31,065 nt of DNA from Blattamonas nauphoetae (taxonomy: Eukaryota; Preaxostyla; Oxymonadida): contig JARBJD010000589.1 in NCBI GenBank assembly GCA_033064195.1, positions 1 through 31,065 of the forward strand. The letters are read 5' to 3'. The notes beneath the pieces were generated by a model. The model was not told where the DNA came from, ran no database searches, and saw only the letters and a list, made by a program, of their open reading frames with translations. Below are positions 10,592 to 20,500 of this stretch, piece by piece. The translations under genes and the position numbers were made by a program. The first letter of the stretch is position 1; each line of letters starts with the position of its first letter.

Positions 10592-13573
10592 TCAATCCAG
10601 TTCTTTCTTCAAATCTGACACAACAAGTTCAACAGATCCTCCTGTTTCTGTCAACACCGTCGAGTTCAGTTCGGTCAGGTCTGCGATCGCACTCTTCCCA
10701 TATTCCTTCACTTTCTCATCCCATTCTCGAATCTCAACTCCAAGTCCACACGGAATCAACAGTGTCCCAACAAGCGAGATCACAATCTTGTCTGATGTCT
10801 GCTTCACCGATGTCTGTTCTGTGTTGAGCGATGGGACGAAGAAAGGAGCTCTCGCAATTCCTTCATCTCCAGTGATCGTGCAATCGTCGGAAGAGATCCA
10901 CGCAGATGCGTCATCTTTCGATCTATCACCCCCATTCATCCTTCCATCAATCTCGATTGTTCCTCCTTCCGAACAACGAATATTCCGACGAAGTGATGGG
11001 AAAGACGGATTGTTTGGCGAATTGTTCCAGAAAGTCGGCGAAATCAGAGTCAGCGAACCATTCTTCATGTTAATCGCTCCTTGTGACAGTTGAGTGAGGG
11101 GAGTGGATTGAATTGTCGTGATGCTGTTCTCCAGGACGAGAACTCCTGTCGCCCAGGAGCAAATATCATTGTCGCTTGATGATGACAGCTGAGCTGTTCC
11201 ATGAAGCGAAGCGTCTTTCAAAACGATTGTCGAGTCTGTCGAAGATACGAGAGTGAACGACGATGGATGCAAGTCGATCACAACATTCACATGACGAATC
11301 TCGAAGAACGACTCGCGAATAACAATCACGGCTGTGTTGTTATCGTTCGACCACGCTGAAGATGATGATGATGAAGCGGAGGAAGGAATGCGAAGAGTCG
11401 GCTCGGCTTCGCTTCCATTCGTCACAACAACACGCATCCCACAATCAACCATAATCTGACTTGACAGAGACGACGAGTCGATGATCCCAAAACTCACTCG
11501 ATCAATCCCAACTCCTTCCACAATCCTCCATCCAACTCCAATCGACGAACAAGCGCGAGAACGCTCCCCACAGAACACACTCCCATCGCACGACGACCCA
11601 GAATCGCTGAAGATGAACAACTCGGTTGGCGACAATCCAGTCGTGTCTGAAACCTCATCGCCAAACAAAGTGGATCCTTCCTCATCCAGTGCAGTCATCG
11701 AGCTCATCGTGTATTTCGTGTCGAACTGAAGCGAGTCAGACCATCCAATCCGCAGTTCTTCTGACTGCCCTTCTGTTTCGGAGGTCATCGAGGCGGAGAA
11801 CGAGAGAGATGAATTCAGAGTCACACGAACGAGACTCCCAACAACGAGGTCCGATCCAAACAGCGAGACTCGGCAAGTTGTGTTGAGTGAGTTGGAGAAT
11901 GAGAATTCCATCTTTGTCACTTTTGGAGGATAGGGAACGGTCACTGAGATGGGCTCAACATGAAATCCATTGGATGACGATGCTGAACGAGTCAGAGTGT
12001 ATTCTCCCCCAAATTTCACTGTGTCTTCTCCTTCTTCCTCTCCTGCTAAGAATTCTGCACTGCAGTGAGTCTCATTCATCACAATCACTTCATTCACAGG
12101 GTTGATGATGCTTTTTTCGCCCAACAACCCAACTTTCCCCAATCCGGATTTCAGTGCTCGGCCAATCATCACAACTTCCATCTTCGTTCGATCTTTGTTC
12201 AGTTTCTTTGTCTCAATCGACACAATTCGGTGTGGTTCAGCAGGAACAGGTAAATTCACCTTGTCGTCCACTTTCGAGGACATTCCAGACACAGTGAAGT
12301 TGGTCACATGATATGAACAGCCATACGCGAGAGGAGAGTCAGGATTGTCGAATATCAGGATTGTCAGAGTGTGGGAGGTCGATCCCAAATCTCCACTCAA
12401 TGCTCCGCTAATCTCCACCTCCTCTTGACTGATCACGTTTTCGGATATGATTTGGGAGAGTGAGAGAGTGAAGGTTTTCCCTCCCACCAAAGAGACGCCA
12501 GAAAGCTTCACAATCGCCGATTTCTCTGAATCGCTTCCCAACTCACTTTCCACTTTCACAATCCGAGCTGGCGAGCCTGGCGTCACAAATGCCGGAGCAG
12601 ACACAACTGCCACAACTGACGAGGCAGAGCTCCTCATCGAAGAGACTGAATAGCTCGAGTCGTATCGGAGAGTGTCCGATTTGTTGTACACCTCAACGAG
12701 AAATGACCCAGATCCCAGCGACGCCGAGGGAACGGTGATCGACACAATATCTGATGAGCATTCAGTGTTCGTCACGACAAGGATGAAGTCTTCCGCTGGC
12801 ATCAGAGAGGTGGTCAGCGAGAGGACGAAGAAATCTGGGTCAGATGCATCGAGTGAGCATGACAGGGAGGAAAGAGTCGGTCCAGAAGGAGTTTTGAACG
12901 ACGAGACTGAGAAAAATATGAGTTCGTCTTCCTTCCCATCCACTTTCCGAGTCACAGACGAGAGAGTATATTCCGTGTTGTATTTCAATTGCCCAGTTCC
13001 TCCAATGTCAATCGATCCGGATGTTCCAGCTGAGTCGGAAGAGAATGTCACACTGATCGAATGAGATGAGTTCAGAACCATCACAAATGTCGACCCAGAA
13101 GGAAGATCTGTTCCTTCAACTGACAGTACGAACGACGACGACGACGTCGACACAGGAACAACGATCTTCGTGATTGTGGGAGGGAGAGGAATGTCCACGA
13201 AGAGATTCCCATTCACTACAATCTCATCGTCACCCGATCCAACTGACACAACTCTGTACCTTCCTCCAAAAATCACATGAGTGTTGTTCTCCTCTTCTCC
13301 AATCAAGAAGCTCACAAAGAATTGAGTCGATGTCACATCGAAGATCGGTCCAGACGATGAGATTTCCCCAGAATCTCCCAACAGCACCACTGTCTGTCCG
13401 AGAGACACCAATTTACTTCCTTCCAACTCCACCACAGCCATGCTTCGAGCTCCGTTCAGATCACAAATCACTCCTTCAATTCGAGCTGGCTCGACGGGTG
13501 TTGTGAATGTGATTGCACCCTTTCGAGCGACTTCGTCTGTTGGTTCACCTCGTTTCCACACAATTGTCCTCAC
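10592..13573 (-). CDS. Gene B, middle part: Ig/TIG-like array and second beta-helix
   Basis: This open stretch of 993 codons has no ATG at its head (first codon GTG) and is bounded by a TAG upstream and a TGA downstream, both at positions where gene D has TGG. Residues about 1-640 are tandem Ig/TIG-like domains of 90-110 residues joined by proline linkers (FTTPVEPARIEGV, FKTPSGPTLSSL, FVTPGSPARIVKVES, VPYPPKVTKMEF). From about 660 a cysteine-bearing motif (CDGSVFCGERSRACSSIG) opens a second beta-helix with ESFFEIRHVNVVID and KDASLHGTAQLSSS. A serine run near 11360 is coded by a GAT/GAA-type trinucleotide tract on the plus strand. Together with the flanking frames this is one large ectodomain. 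Likely role: extracellular binding platform for the pseudokinase receptor. Confidence 0.85.
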   Translation of the reverse strand: MRTIVWKRGEPTDEVARKGAITFTTPVEPARIEGVICDLNGARSMAVVELEGSKLVSLGQTVVLLGDSGEISSSGPIFDVTSTQFFVSFLIGEEENNTHVIFGGRYRVVSVGSGDDEIVVNGNLFVDIPLPPTITKIVVPVSTSSSSFVLSVEGTDLPSGSTFVMVLNSSHSISVTFSSDSAGTSGSIDIGGTGQLKYNTEYTLSSVTRKVDGKEDELIFFSVSSFKTPSGPTLSSLSCSLDASDPDFFVLSLTTSLMPAEDFILVVTNTECSSDIVSITVPSASLGSGSFLVEVYNKSDTLRYDSSYSVSSMRSSASSVVAVVSAPAFVTPGSPARIVKVESELGSDSEKSAIVKLSGVSLVGGKTFTLSLSQIISENVISQEEVEISGALSGDLGSTSHTLTILIFDNPDSPLAYGCSYHVTNFTVSGMSSKVDDKVNLPVPAEPHRIVSIETKKLNKDRTKMEVVMIGRALKSGLGKVGLLGEKSIINPVNEVIVMNETHCSAEFLAGEEEGEDTVKFGGEYTLTRSASSSNGFHVEPISVTVPYPPKVTKMEFSFSNSLNTTCRVSLFGSDLVVGSLVRVTLNSSLSFSASMTSETEGQSEELRIGWSDSLQFDTKYTMSSMTALDEEGSTLFGDEVSDTTGLSPTELFIFSDSGSSCDGSVFCGERSRACSSIGVGWRIVEGVGIDRVSFGIIDSSSLSSQIMVDCGMRVVVTNGSEAEPTLRIPSSASSSSSSAWSNDNNTAVIVIRESFFEIRHVNVVIDLHPSSFTLVSSTDSTIVLKDASLHGTAQLSSSSDNDICSWATGVLVLENSITTIQSTPLTQLSQGAINMKNGSLTLISPTFWNNSPNNPSFPSLRRNIRCSEGGTIEIDGRMNGGDRSKDDASAWISSDDCTITGDEGIARAPFFVPSLNTEQTSVKQTSDKIVISLVGTLLIPCGLGVEIREWDEKVKEYGKSAIADLTELNSTVLTETGGSVELVVSDLKKELD

Positions 13574-13588
13574 TTCGTATTCTGTCCA

Positions 13589-15832
13589 CTAATCCAGCCT
13601 TCCATCCGCGTCCGAAGGGTAGAGAGGGGCTGTTCCTTTCAGAGTCGTCGAATCTTCAAATTCCAGCGAGATATTCCATTTTGTCGTTCCTTTCCACACT
13701 TCCATCCAATAACTTCCAGCTACCAGACCCTCTCCACGAACAACGATTTCTGTCGTGTTGGGGTTGAGAAGTGTGGCTTCGGATTGTGTTACGAATGGCG
13801 GGAAGGAGATTTTATGGCCGACAATCGCTGCTGATCGAGGAAGATAGGTCGCATTTGGAAGAATTCCATTCGTTCCTGACGAGACAGTCGCTTGAGCTGT
13901 CCAGGATGGAGTGGACGAGCTTCCGAAGACAACATGGACGAGTCGAGGCACATTCGATCCATCCAGCAGGATGCCCATCGAGCCTTCGATTGCTGATTCT
14001 GTTGAGACTGTCACGACAGCTTGGGTCTCACTGAAGACAATAGACAGAGATGTGATGGTGACGATTGAGGAGATCTGTGGAATGAGAAGACTGTTGAAGA
14101 CAGTTCCTGGTTTGAAATACACATTGGAAGACCCAGAAGTGGAGTCACAGAACCTGACCATTTGGGATGTGATCTGGGACGATGCCAGAGAGTCAAAGTG
14201 AACATCGCTCGTCTGCTGGGTTGATGATGACGAACAGTCTCTGAACTGCAGATAGTTGAGATTGATCGGCATTTCCGTGCCATGGATCCCGATTCCACCG
14301 ACACGATTGATCGATGAACAAAACACGAAAGCAGAGTTGGAGATGGTGATCGGGGAGTGCTCAAGATACATTGCGCCGTCATATTTCGCTCGACAGTGTT
14401 CAAAGAAACTGTTCTCGATTTTGACTGACGATGATTGATAAATGAGCGCCGCTCCGCCGCAAGTACTTGCAGTTCCAAAAGTAGTGCATTCGGCGAATGA
14501 GGAATCAGAGATCGAGACTGAAAGTTTCTTGGTAGCCTGATAGGCAACACAGATCGCTCCTCCATCGTCGTTGTTTCCAGTACAGCTGCATTTGTGGAAG
14601 AAGCACTGCTCGACGGTGAGAGAAGACGAAGTCTGAGAGAGGCAGATCGCAGCTCCACCGCGATAGCTCACATCCGCAGCCACTGTCATCGTGTTGAAGG
14701 TGCAGAGTGTGTATGAAACTGAGGTGACGGTGGATGCAACGCTGCTCAGACGACCGATGACACTTTGGGTGATGTTCTTGTTGGCGTAATCCTTCACATT
14801 GTTCGGTTGTCGGATGCAGTGCGAGAAAGACGAGTTCACACAAACAACATTCCCTCCCACATTCGCGTCCAGCATTCCTGTCCCCGAGTTGTGGTTCGAG
14901 CTGTGAGTGATTGAGCAGCCGATCACTCGCTGCGACACTTCACTCCCAAACAGCTGACCAGTCGACGAACAGCAATGCGTGGAGGTCATGTTGACGAAGG
15001 ACGACGAGGAGAGACTGGTCTCCATTTCGACATCGTTCCTCAGGGCAGAGAGGGACGAATCATGATCAGCCAGACCAAACGAGAAGAGAGGGCCAGTTCC
15101 TGACGAGAAGGATCCCGAGTTGAAGAGAAGACCAGTCCCAAAGATCGAGATTCTTTGTTCAGCATTTGGTGGAACAGAAATAATGTTTTTATCAAGATCG
15201 GTGGGTAGTGATATCGAAGAGTGCAACCGGCCGCCGAGAGGAGGCAGGAAGTCAGTCTTCGAGTTGTGAGTGATCGATGAGAGAACAATCTCCACTGTCG
15301 TTTTTCCGTTCGTCCAATCAGACGATTCGATCATGAACGGAGATGAGAGTCCATTTGATGTGATCGAACTGGATGAAAAGTGAACAATGGAGCTCGAAAC
15401 CAAGCAGAAGCCATCGTTGTCCGAATCGCAGATCACATGCACTCCAATCGCAGAAAACGTGCTATTCCAAACATCAAACATGAAATTCAATGCTGTTCCA
15501 GATCGCATGTTCTGTTTTCGTGGAGTTGTAGTGTCGATTCTTGTTCGATGGTCAACTTGCGATGAAGAAAGAGATTCGGAGTGTACTTCACGGAGCGGTG
15601 GGAACATTAGCGTTGTGTCATCACCCTTCAACGAGATTCCCGCAGAGCGAATCTGGATCGTGGAGGAAATCACCAAATTATCATCGAGATGGATTTCTTG
15701 AGGGTGGAGACTTTCTTCATTGTTCTGACTTTTCTGAAACGAGTTGGCATAAGATGTGAAGATGGATGAGGCAGGTTGAGGGTGATGTTGAGCTGATAGG
15801 AATATCTGGACAACAACGAGGATGCTGTTCAT
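13589..15832 (-). CDS. Gene B, 5' part: signal peptide and first beta-helix
   Basis: The first ATG in frame is at 15832 (the frame stays open a little further upstream, but only from a GTG). It gives a signal peptide MNSILVVVQIFLSAQ with a good hydrophobic core. Residues about 60-575 form a right-handed beta-helix with PMP-like turns (GGAAICLSQ, CFFHKCSC, DGGAICV, SSFAECT, CGGAALIYQ, NSFFEHC, SAFVFCSS) and end in a NVYFKPG-type turn. Residues about 590-747 start the Ig-like array. The frame stops at TAG (13589-13591), where D has TGG in an otherwise matching context (GRLD-stop-WTEYEV versus GRLDWWTEYEV). The product as read would be a secreted 747-residue protein without an anchor. Homologous to the N-terminal halves of A and D. 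Confidence 0.85.
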   Translation of the reverse strand: MNSILVVVQIFLSAQHHPQPASSIFTSYANSFQKSQNNEESLHPQEIHLDDNLVISSTIQIRSAGISLKGDDTTLMFPPLREVHSESLSSSQVDHRTRIDTTTPRKQNMRSGTALNFMFDVWNSTFSAIGVHVICDSDNDGFCLVSSSIVHFSSSSITSNGLSSPFMIESSDWTNGKTTVEIVLSSITHNSKTDFLPPLGGRLHSSISLPTDLDKNIISVPPNAEQRISIFGTGLLFNSGSFSSGTGPLFSFGLADHDSSLSALRNDVEMETSLSSSSFVNMTSTHCCSSTGQLFGSEVSQRVIGCSITHSSNHNSGTGMLDANVGGNVVCVNSSFSHCIRQPNNVKDYANKNITQSVIGRLSSVASTVTSVSYTLCTFNTMTVAADVSYRGGAAICLSQTSSSLTVEQCFFHKCSCTGNNDDGGAICVAYQATKKLSVSISDSSFAECTTFGTASTCGGAALIYQSSSVKIENSFFEHCRAKYDGAMYLEHSPITISNSAFVFCSSINRVGGIGIHGTEMPINLNYLQFRDCSSSSTQQTSDVHFDSLASSQITSQMVRFCDSTSGSSNVYFKPGTVFNSLLIPQISSIVTITSLSIVFSETQAVVTVSTESAIEGSMGILLDGSNVPRLVHVVFGSSSTPSWTAQATVSSGTNGILPNATYLPRSAAIVGHKISFPPFVTQSEATLLNPNTTEIVVRGEGLVAGSYWMEVWKGTTKWNISLEFEDSTTLKGTAPLYPSDADGRLD

Positions 15833-15838
15833 TGACAC

Positions 15839-16334
15839 GTTACCAACTTTTCATCATCCGGCAGCCCATTTTCAATTTGTTTGCATTGAAGAGTGTGAAT
15901 ACTGAAGGTTCTTTCAGGGCTTCTTTCTTCGCTTCTGCATCCAGGAACGAGCTCGTCCAGGACAGGAACCAGCAGATGGTGAAATCCGATGAGTTCTGAC
16001 GATATTCAAAACTCAATCGAAAGAATGGTGTGCGCACGTTGATTGGAATTGATAGAATGTGCCACGAGAGCGTTAATGTGTGAGGAAGACGCAGACTAAT
16101 GTTTCCGCCATGAACATCTGTAATTCTCCCCCAAAGAAGGATGGTTCATCGAATCTCGTTCAGGCTCAGATAAATCACATCGGAAAGGAACAATAAAATC
16201 AATGATGATGCTTTCGAAGCTTTTCTGACCTGAGGTTTGATCAAGCCAACACCCTCATTCATTCATCCCGTTTGAAGTTCCACGGAACAAAACTCCCATG
16301 AAACACACTGATTTCTCGTTTCCATTCTAAACCA
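15839..16334. other. Upstream region of gene B
   Basis: About 500 bp with no supported gene, up to the target duplication of the first MITE. It presumably contains the promoter of B. I see no TATA-like box or initiator that I would defend. Confidence 0.5.
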
Positions 16335-16342
16335 TGGAGTTA

Positions 16343-17012
16343 GGCATGTATTACCCCTGTAGGTAATCGGAACCCTGTAGGTAATCGAGCGAGTTTGTGC
16401 GAGAGAACCTGTCTGAGAGGGGGGAGAATGGAGAATCACAAACTTCACTTTGCCTTGCATCCACCGATGATTTCTTTTGAAAATCGATTCGGAGGAAATT
16501 GCCTGTTTTCCCATAAACTTTTGATCAAACGCATCTTTCACGATCTATCAGGCAAATGTGTTGAACATACGGAGAAAAGAAAGAGAAAAGGTTCATATAT
16601 GTTAAACGAACTAGAGATAGTCTAAATTGTGTACATTTGAGTCGACAATCTCCATTTTTGTTGTTGTGGTCTTGATCAAGGATCGCGACCAAAAATGATT
16701 TTCACAAACATATAGAGTTGAAAAATGATGATGATATGCATAAAAATGAGAAGATGAATGGAATAATGTCATCAAAGAGAGAAATTCAGTGTTTGATGGA
16801 AAATGGTACTTTCGAAGAAGTTTGAATCCCGTGTTGGTCTCGAGCATGCTTTGTGGAGCGAAATGAGTGGAGAACAGTGTTTCTAGTCATACCCTCCAGA
16901 GTTCCAAAACACCCTACAGGGTTCCATTCATTACCTACAGGCTTCCTCTTCACACCCTACAGGGTTCCGATTACCTACAGGGTTCATTTTACCTACAGGG
17001 GTAATACATGCC
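16343..17012. mobile_element. hAT-like MITE (670 bp) with 8 bp target duplication
   Basis: The ends are inverted repeats: the left end starts GGCATGTATTACCCCTGTAG, and the right end is its reverse complement, continuing for about 45 bp with few differences. The element is flanked by perfect direct repeats TGGAGTTA at 16335-16342 and 17013-17020. An 8 bp target duplication is the signature of hAT-type transposition. The subterminal zones contain multiple copies of a motif around CCCTGTAGGTAAT, about two on the left and about six on the right. No transposase frame is present, so the element is non-autonomous. The perfect target duplication suggests a fairly recent insertion. Confidence 0.9.
16885..17005. 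repeat. Subterminal minisatellite of the MITE
   Basis: About six copies of a 17-19 bp unit with variants such as ACCCTACAGGGTTCC and ATTACCTACAGGGTTC. The inverted counterparts lie at the other end (16355-16388). Such subterminal arrays commonly serve as transposase binding sites in hAT elements; that role is inferred here. Confidence 0.75.
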
Positions 17013-18369
17013 TGGAGTTAAATATCAATATTGAGTATTCTCCTGGACATAATTCTGCGACAAGTTTTCTCGTCTATATTGCTCTTCGATCTCAACGATT
17101 TCCACAAAATGACATCCTCCACTCAGATGCAAGGTATCTGTAGATGAAATAGTCGGACCAATCAGTTTCAGCACTTTTTGATGAAATCAACCGAGAATGA
17201 GACACAACCGGCATGGGTTTAATTTAGCTGGTGGTTTTGAAATATGGCTGGTGCAACGAGTTTAGTATGGATGGTGGTGGATTTCTACAGAAATATGGAA
17301 GCTATCACCATAAAGTATTCCGATATGGTATGGATGAGATCCCAAGAGAAGGTGTAGAAGTGAAAAAACCGCATAAAAGTCATGAAAAGTCTCAATTCCT
17401 CCGATCAAGATTGATCAAAAAAGATTGCACTTTTTTCGCTCTATGAATCTCGATTTAGAAAAATAATATGTTTTTGACAAAATAATGTGCAAAACTGACA
17501 ATAATTTAAATATAGTGAACATTCATGTCCTGTGAAGTGATTGTAATCAAGGATTTCTGATTTTCGCCTCACAATTTTTAAAGGGCCTATCCTCCACTGA
17601 CTGTTCCGCCTCTCGCTATTGTTGTGAAAAGAGATGACAAGAAGGAAATGGAACGATTTTGTATGTGAGAACCCCCAGATGACCACCTTTTCGTGATAGG
17701 TCATAACCAGCTATACTAAACCTCCACCAGTCGTATTAAACCACCACCAGCTATACTAATAGTGCTGTCACCAAACCGCCGGTTTTCAATAAACCGCCTA
17801 AAATCGAGATTTTTTCTGGGAAATGTAGTTTTGGTGAGAAAATAATCCTGAAAAAAAATTGGAGCTAAAGACCCATTATTGGGCTCGGTAGCCTCATACA
17901 GTAGGATACACACCTTTTTTTTCAACTTTTCGACCTCATATCTCCACAACCAGCCATCCGTTTTTCACCAAACAAATTGCATATTGTTCGTATCGATCTC
18001 GACAAAAGATGCTCAAAAAAGAAACCATTTTTTTTTTCTAAGAATTTTTTTTCGAGAAAATATGGGTTTTTTTGAATCTTTCCAGATACCCATAATTTTT
18101 TTTCGATTTTTTTGCAAAATGTTCGAATCATCAAAAAAAGTATCTGGAAGAAAAATCAAGACAATTGATCCACTGGTTGTTGAGATATTGCAAAAATACA
18201 CTTTTTGGAAGTAGCCAAAATGACGAATATTGGGTTTTCTCGGCGAATAATGGGTCTTTAGCTCCAATTTTTTAGGCATGGGCAGCGGTCGGTCCGACTG
18301 CTCGTCGACCGACCGACTGCATTTTTTTGTGATCGTGCCCTTTTCACCAAAAACAGTGTGTTTAATCCT

Positions 18370-19400
18370 TCAGATTTTCGTAAAAACCAAAGTATTGTCA
18401 ATAAAAGAATATATGTGAATGTTTGGGAAGATTAAAGGAACAGCGAATCGTTGTGTTTTGAATGAAAGGGGAGAACAAGTGATGGACACTTCTTGACTTA
18501 AAAAGATGGCTGAGCTGTCTTCCATCCCTCGTTTTTCACTCTCGCGGAGATACTGTTGTGAACAAACTGTCACATTTACACTTGTCTCCACTGTTGGTGG
18601 CTGCGTCGCCTGCGTATCCCGAAGCTTCAGATGCTCCAGCCGCTCATCTTGCTGCTTCTTCACATCGTCCTCCAGTGGCGCCACGTGTGTCAGCAGAGAA
18701 TCCACATCAGGTGTGTATGGGATGTGCTCAGCCAGAAGATCGGGGAAAGACGAAGGAGAGATGGTGGAGAGGGAGAGGGCTGGAGGAGAGGGAGAGTGAG
18801 GAAGAGAGGAAGGCAGACTGGGTGGCGTGTTGGGTGGGGGTGGAGGGAGCACAGAGTGGCGCGGGTCGGGTGGGATGGCCTTTGCCTGCACAGAAAGAAG
18901 ACACGTCATGAAGAAACAAACACAAAAACAGGAAACACAATCAAACAACAACCACAACCCAACAAGAAACAGAACCACACATCGACAAGTGCCACTGGCG
19001 CAATCGCGCCCATTCGGATGGTGTGCGGCCTCTCCTTCCGAAATCGGTCCAGCATCGCTGCGTCTTCTTTCGGAGCTTTGTCGCCTGCGTCGCCTGTGTG
19101 TTCGAACACTCGCCTTCCTTAGTTCCTCACTCCCTCGTTCCTTCCCTTTGCACTGTCCACGCTGTGCAGGCAGTTCGGAAGATCGCACAGCAACAGCGAT
19201 GCCTGCTCTTCGTCTCTTGGAACCCGGCCTCCCACACCCACTCCGGCCAGCACTTCCGAAGCCGCGTCTTGTCTGGCAAGCGATCGGAAGGCAGGATAGA
19301 GAGTGTCGGCTATACAGCTTCCTCCTCCTTCTCCTCCTTCCTCTTCCGCTCCTTCTCACCCTTCCTCGCCTCTTCTCCCATCCACGGCACTCGGAATTAG
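18370..19400 (-). other. Coding-like sequence of unknown origin inside the hAT-like element
   Basis: A minus-strand frame from about 18884 to the stop at 18370 encodes a proline/serine-rich segment (PPPPPNTPPSLPSSLPHSP), then AEHIPYTPDVDSLLTHVAPL and a charged stretch (DDVKKQQDERLEHLKLRD). It is preceded by a good 3' splice-site-like sequence (pyrimidine-rich, TTTCTGTGCAG, ending at plus-strand 18886). A possible upstream exon reads MLDRFRKERPHTIRMGAIAP at about 19045-18980. Further upstream is a Lys/Glu-rich stretch (GEKERKRKEEKEEEE) near 19330. I recognise no family. It may be a degraded host gene fragment carried by the transposon. The exon structure is a guess. Confidence 0.35.
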
Positions 19401-20500
19401 TTCATCGTAAGCATCCCAACCTATCCCTTCACCTCGCCCAGCATCCACCTCTCGTCCGGCCAGTCAAACGCGTAGCTGAAGCACAACTCCCTTGCTTCGA
19501 GCCCCTGCTCCTTCATGAACGCCCCTGCACTCCCTTCCAATCAGTGGAGCGCTTTGACCAGGCAATGCTGGAGCAGAACAAGCATTCTGATACAAGCATG
19601 AACAGAGTTCGTGTTTTGCATTCAAAACTTCAGAGCCTGTGAAAAGAGGGCTGTTTGGTTGGATTCTTCAAAGAAAATAGGAGTGAGCACGATGGAAAAG
19701 TTCATGATGCTCATTTTCGTCAGCTCCCTGTTCAAATTCACCTTCCCCAGGAACGAGCACCTCAAGTGCATACTGTCCCGATTTAGGATCGAGAGTGTGG
19801 AAATTAGAAACAACTTCGCGTGTGTTTGGCACAGTGTCGACAGAACAATGGTGACGAAAGGTGACTGCCAAACTTGACGGAAGGGTTGGATGAACTCGCA
19901 CAGACTTGTGTTTTAGAAGCCCGAAAGAACATGTGGCTGCTGTGTGGACAATTCCAAATCTCATATCATTGCGTATATCCCTTGTAGTTCGTCGATCGTC
20001 GCTTTTGACAGTAAGAGTTCATAAAATACCCTCTTGTATGAATCTCTGTTGTGAATTAGGTTATTTGATCAGCTGCGAGACAGTGTCGTTCACTGTCGTA
20101 GGGATATCCGTTTTAGAGTCTGCGATCTCCTCCAAAACCTAAATGTTGGAGAGGAAGCTGTGGTCATACACCATCCCTCCCGAAATCACAAAAACGAACC
20201 ATCGGCGTCCCCACATCAATCGAGGCCACTTTGGGAACCGCTGCAGGTGGGACAGGGTGGAATTCGGAGCTCATGAACGGAGGGTTGACTGCCTGTCACA
20301 GCTGGGATTGACAGAGGAAATGTAGTGAATGAGAAAGTTTGAAGTGCAGAGGTGATGAATTGTGTGCACGTTGAGTAGAAATAGCGGGGTTGGGGAGGCG
20401 ACGATTCCGTTGTCACGACCGATCAAGAATTCTGGGAGATAGAGGAATCCCACAGCTTGTTCTCTGCCCGTTCCGATGTCTGACATCCAAAAACAATCAT
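19401..20500 (-). other. Second coding-like, frame-broken stretch inside the hAT-like element
   Basis: Minus-strand translation gives several protein-like pieces in different frames. One, near 19540-19410, contains ELCFSYAFDWPDERWMLGEV. One, near 19800-19730, reads HTLDPKSGQYALEVLVPGEG. One, near 20260-20170, contains VPKVASIDVGTPMVRFCDFG. One, near 20480-20410, contains GREQAVGFLYLPEFLIGRDN. The IDVGT string is weakly like the phosphate-1 loop of the Hsp70/actin/sugar-kinase fold, but I would not assign a family on that. Stops and frame switches show it is not an intact gene unless several small introns are involved. Confidence 0.3.

Larger units (their letters stand above)
8641..14440. repeat. 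Segmental duplication, copy 1 (gene B side)
   Basis: This block is collinear with 25260-31065 at an offset of about 16.62 kb. It covers the spacer, the pseudokinase, the transmembrane helix, the Ig-like array and part of the first beta-helix. The left boundary is sharp: before 8641 and 25260 the two sequences are unrelated. The right boundary lies beyond the window on the other copy. Spacer and coding parts look similarly conserved, which points to a recent duplication rather than selection alone. Confidence 0.9.

Noticed and set aside
10585-10600. An intron at the stop codons of gene B
   Set aside because: The alignment with D is continuous codon by codon on both sides, so no sequence is left over to be an intron.
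10056-11093. A 345-codon plus-strand frame opposite gene B (and a similar one at 26678-27535)
   Set aside because: It lies antisense to the pseudokinase and ectodomain frames, is Ser/Thr-rich as expected from the antisense of this codon usage, and has no domain. It is a shadow of the real frame.
11355-11376. GAT/GAA trinucleotide tract (with a counterpart near 27980-28010)
   Set aside because: Short in-frame serine-coding tract of different length in the two copies; ordinary microsatellite slippage within the Ser-rich segment.
13573-13591. Reading the three pieces of gene B as three separate genes
   Set aside because: The second and third pieces begin with GTG and TTG rather than ATG, have no signal peptide, and line up with uninterrupted sequence in gene D.
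17854-18272. A separate 0.4 kb element with GGAGCTAAAGACCC inverted ends
   Set aside because: Once the 3.0 kb insertion is taken out, these ends are the inner part of the long inverted repeats of the TA-flanked element. No separate target duplication is needed.
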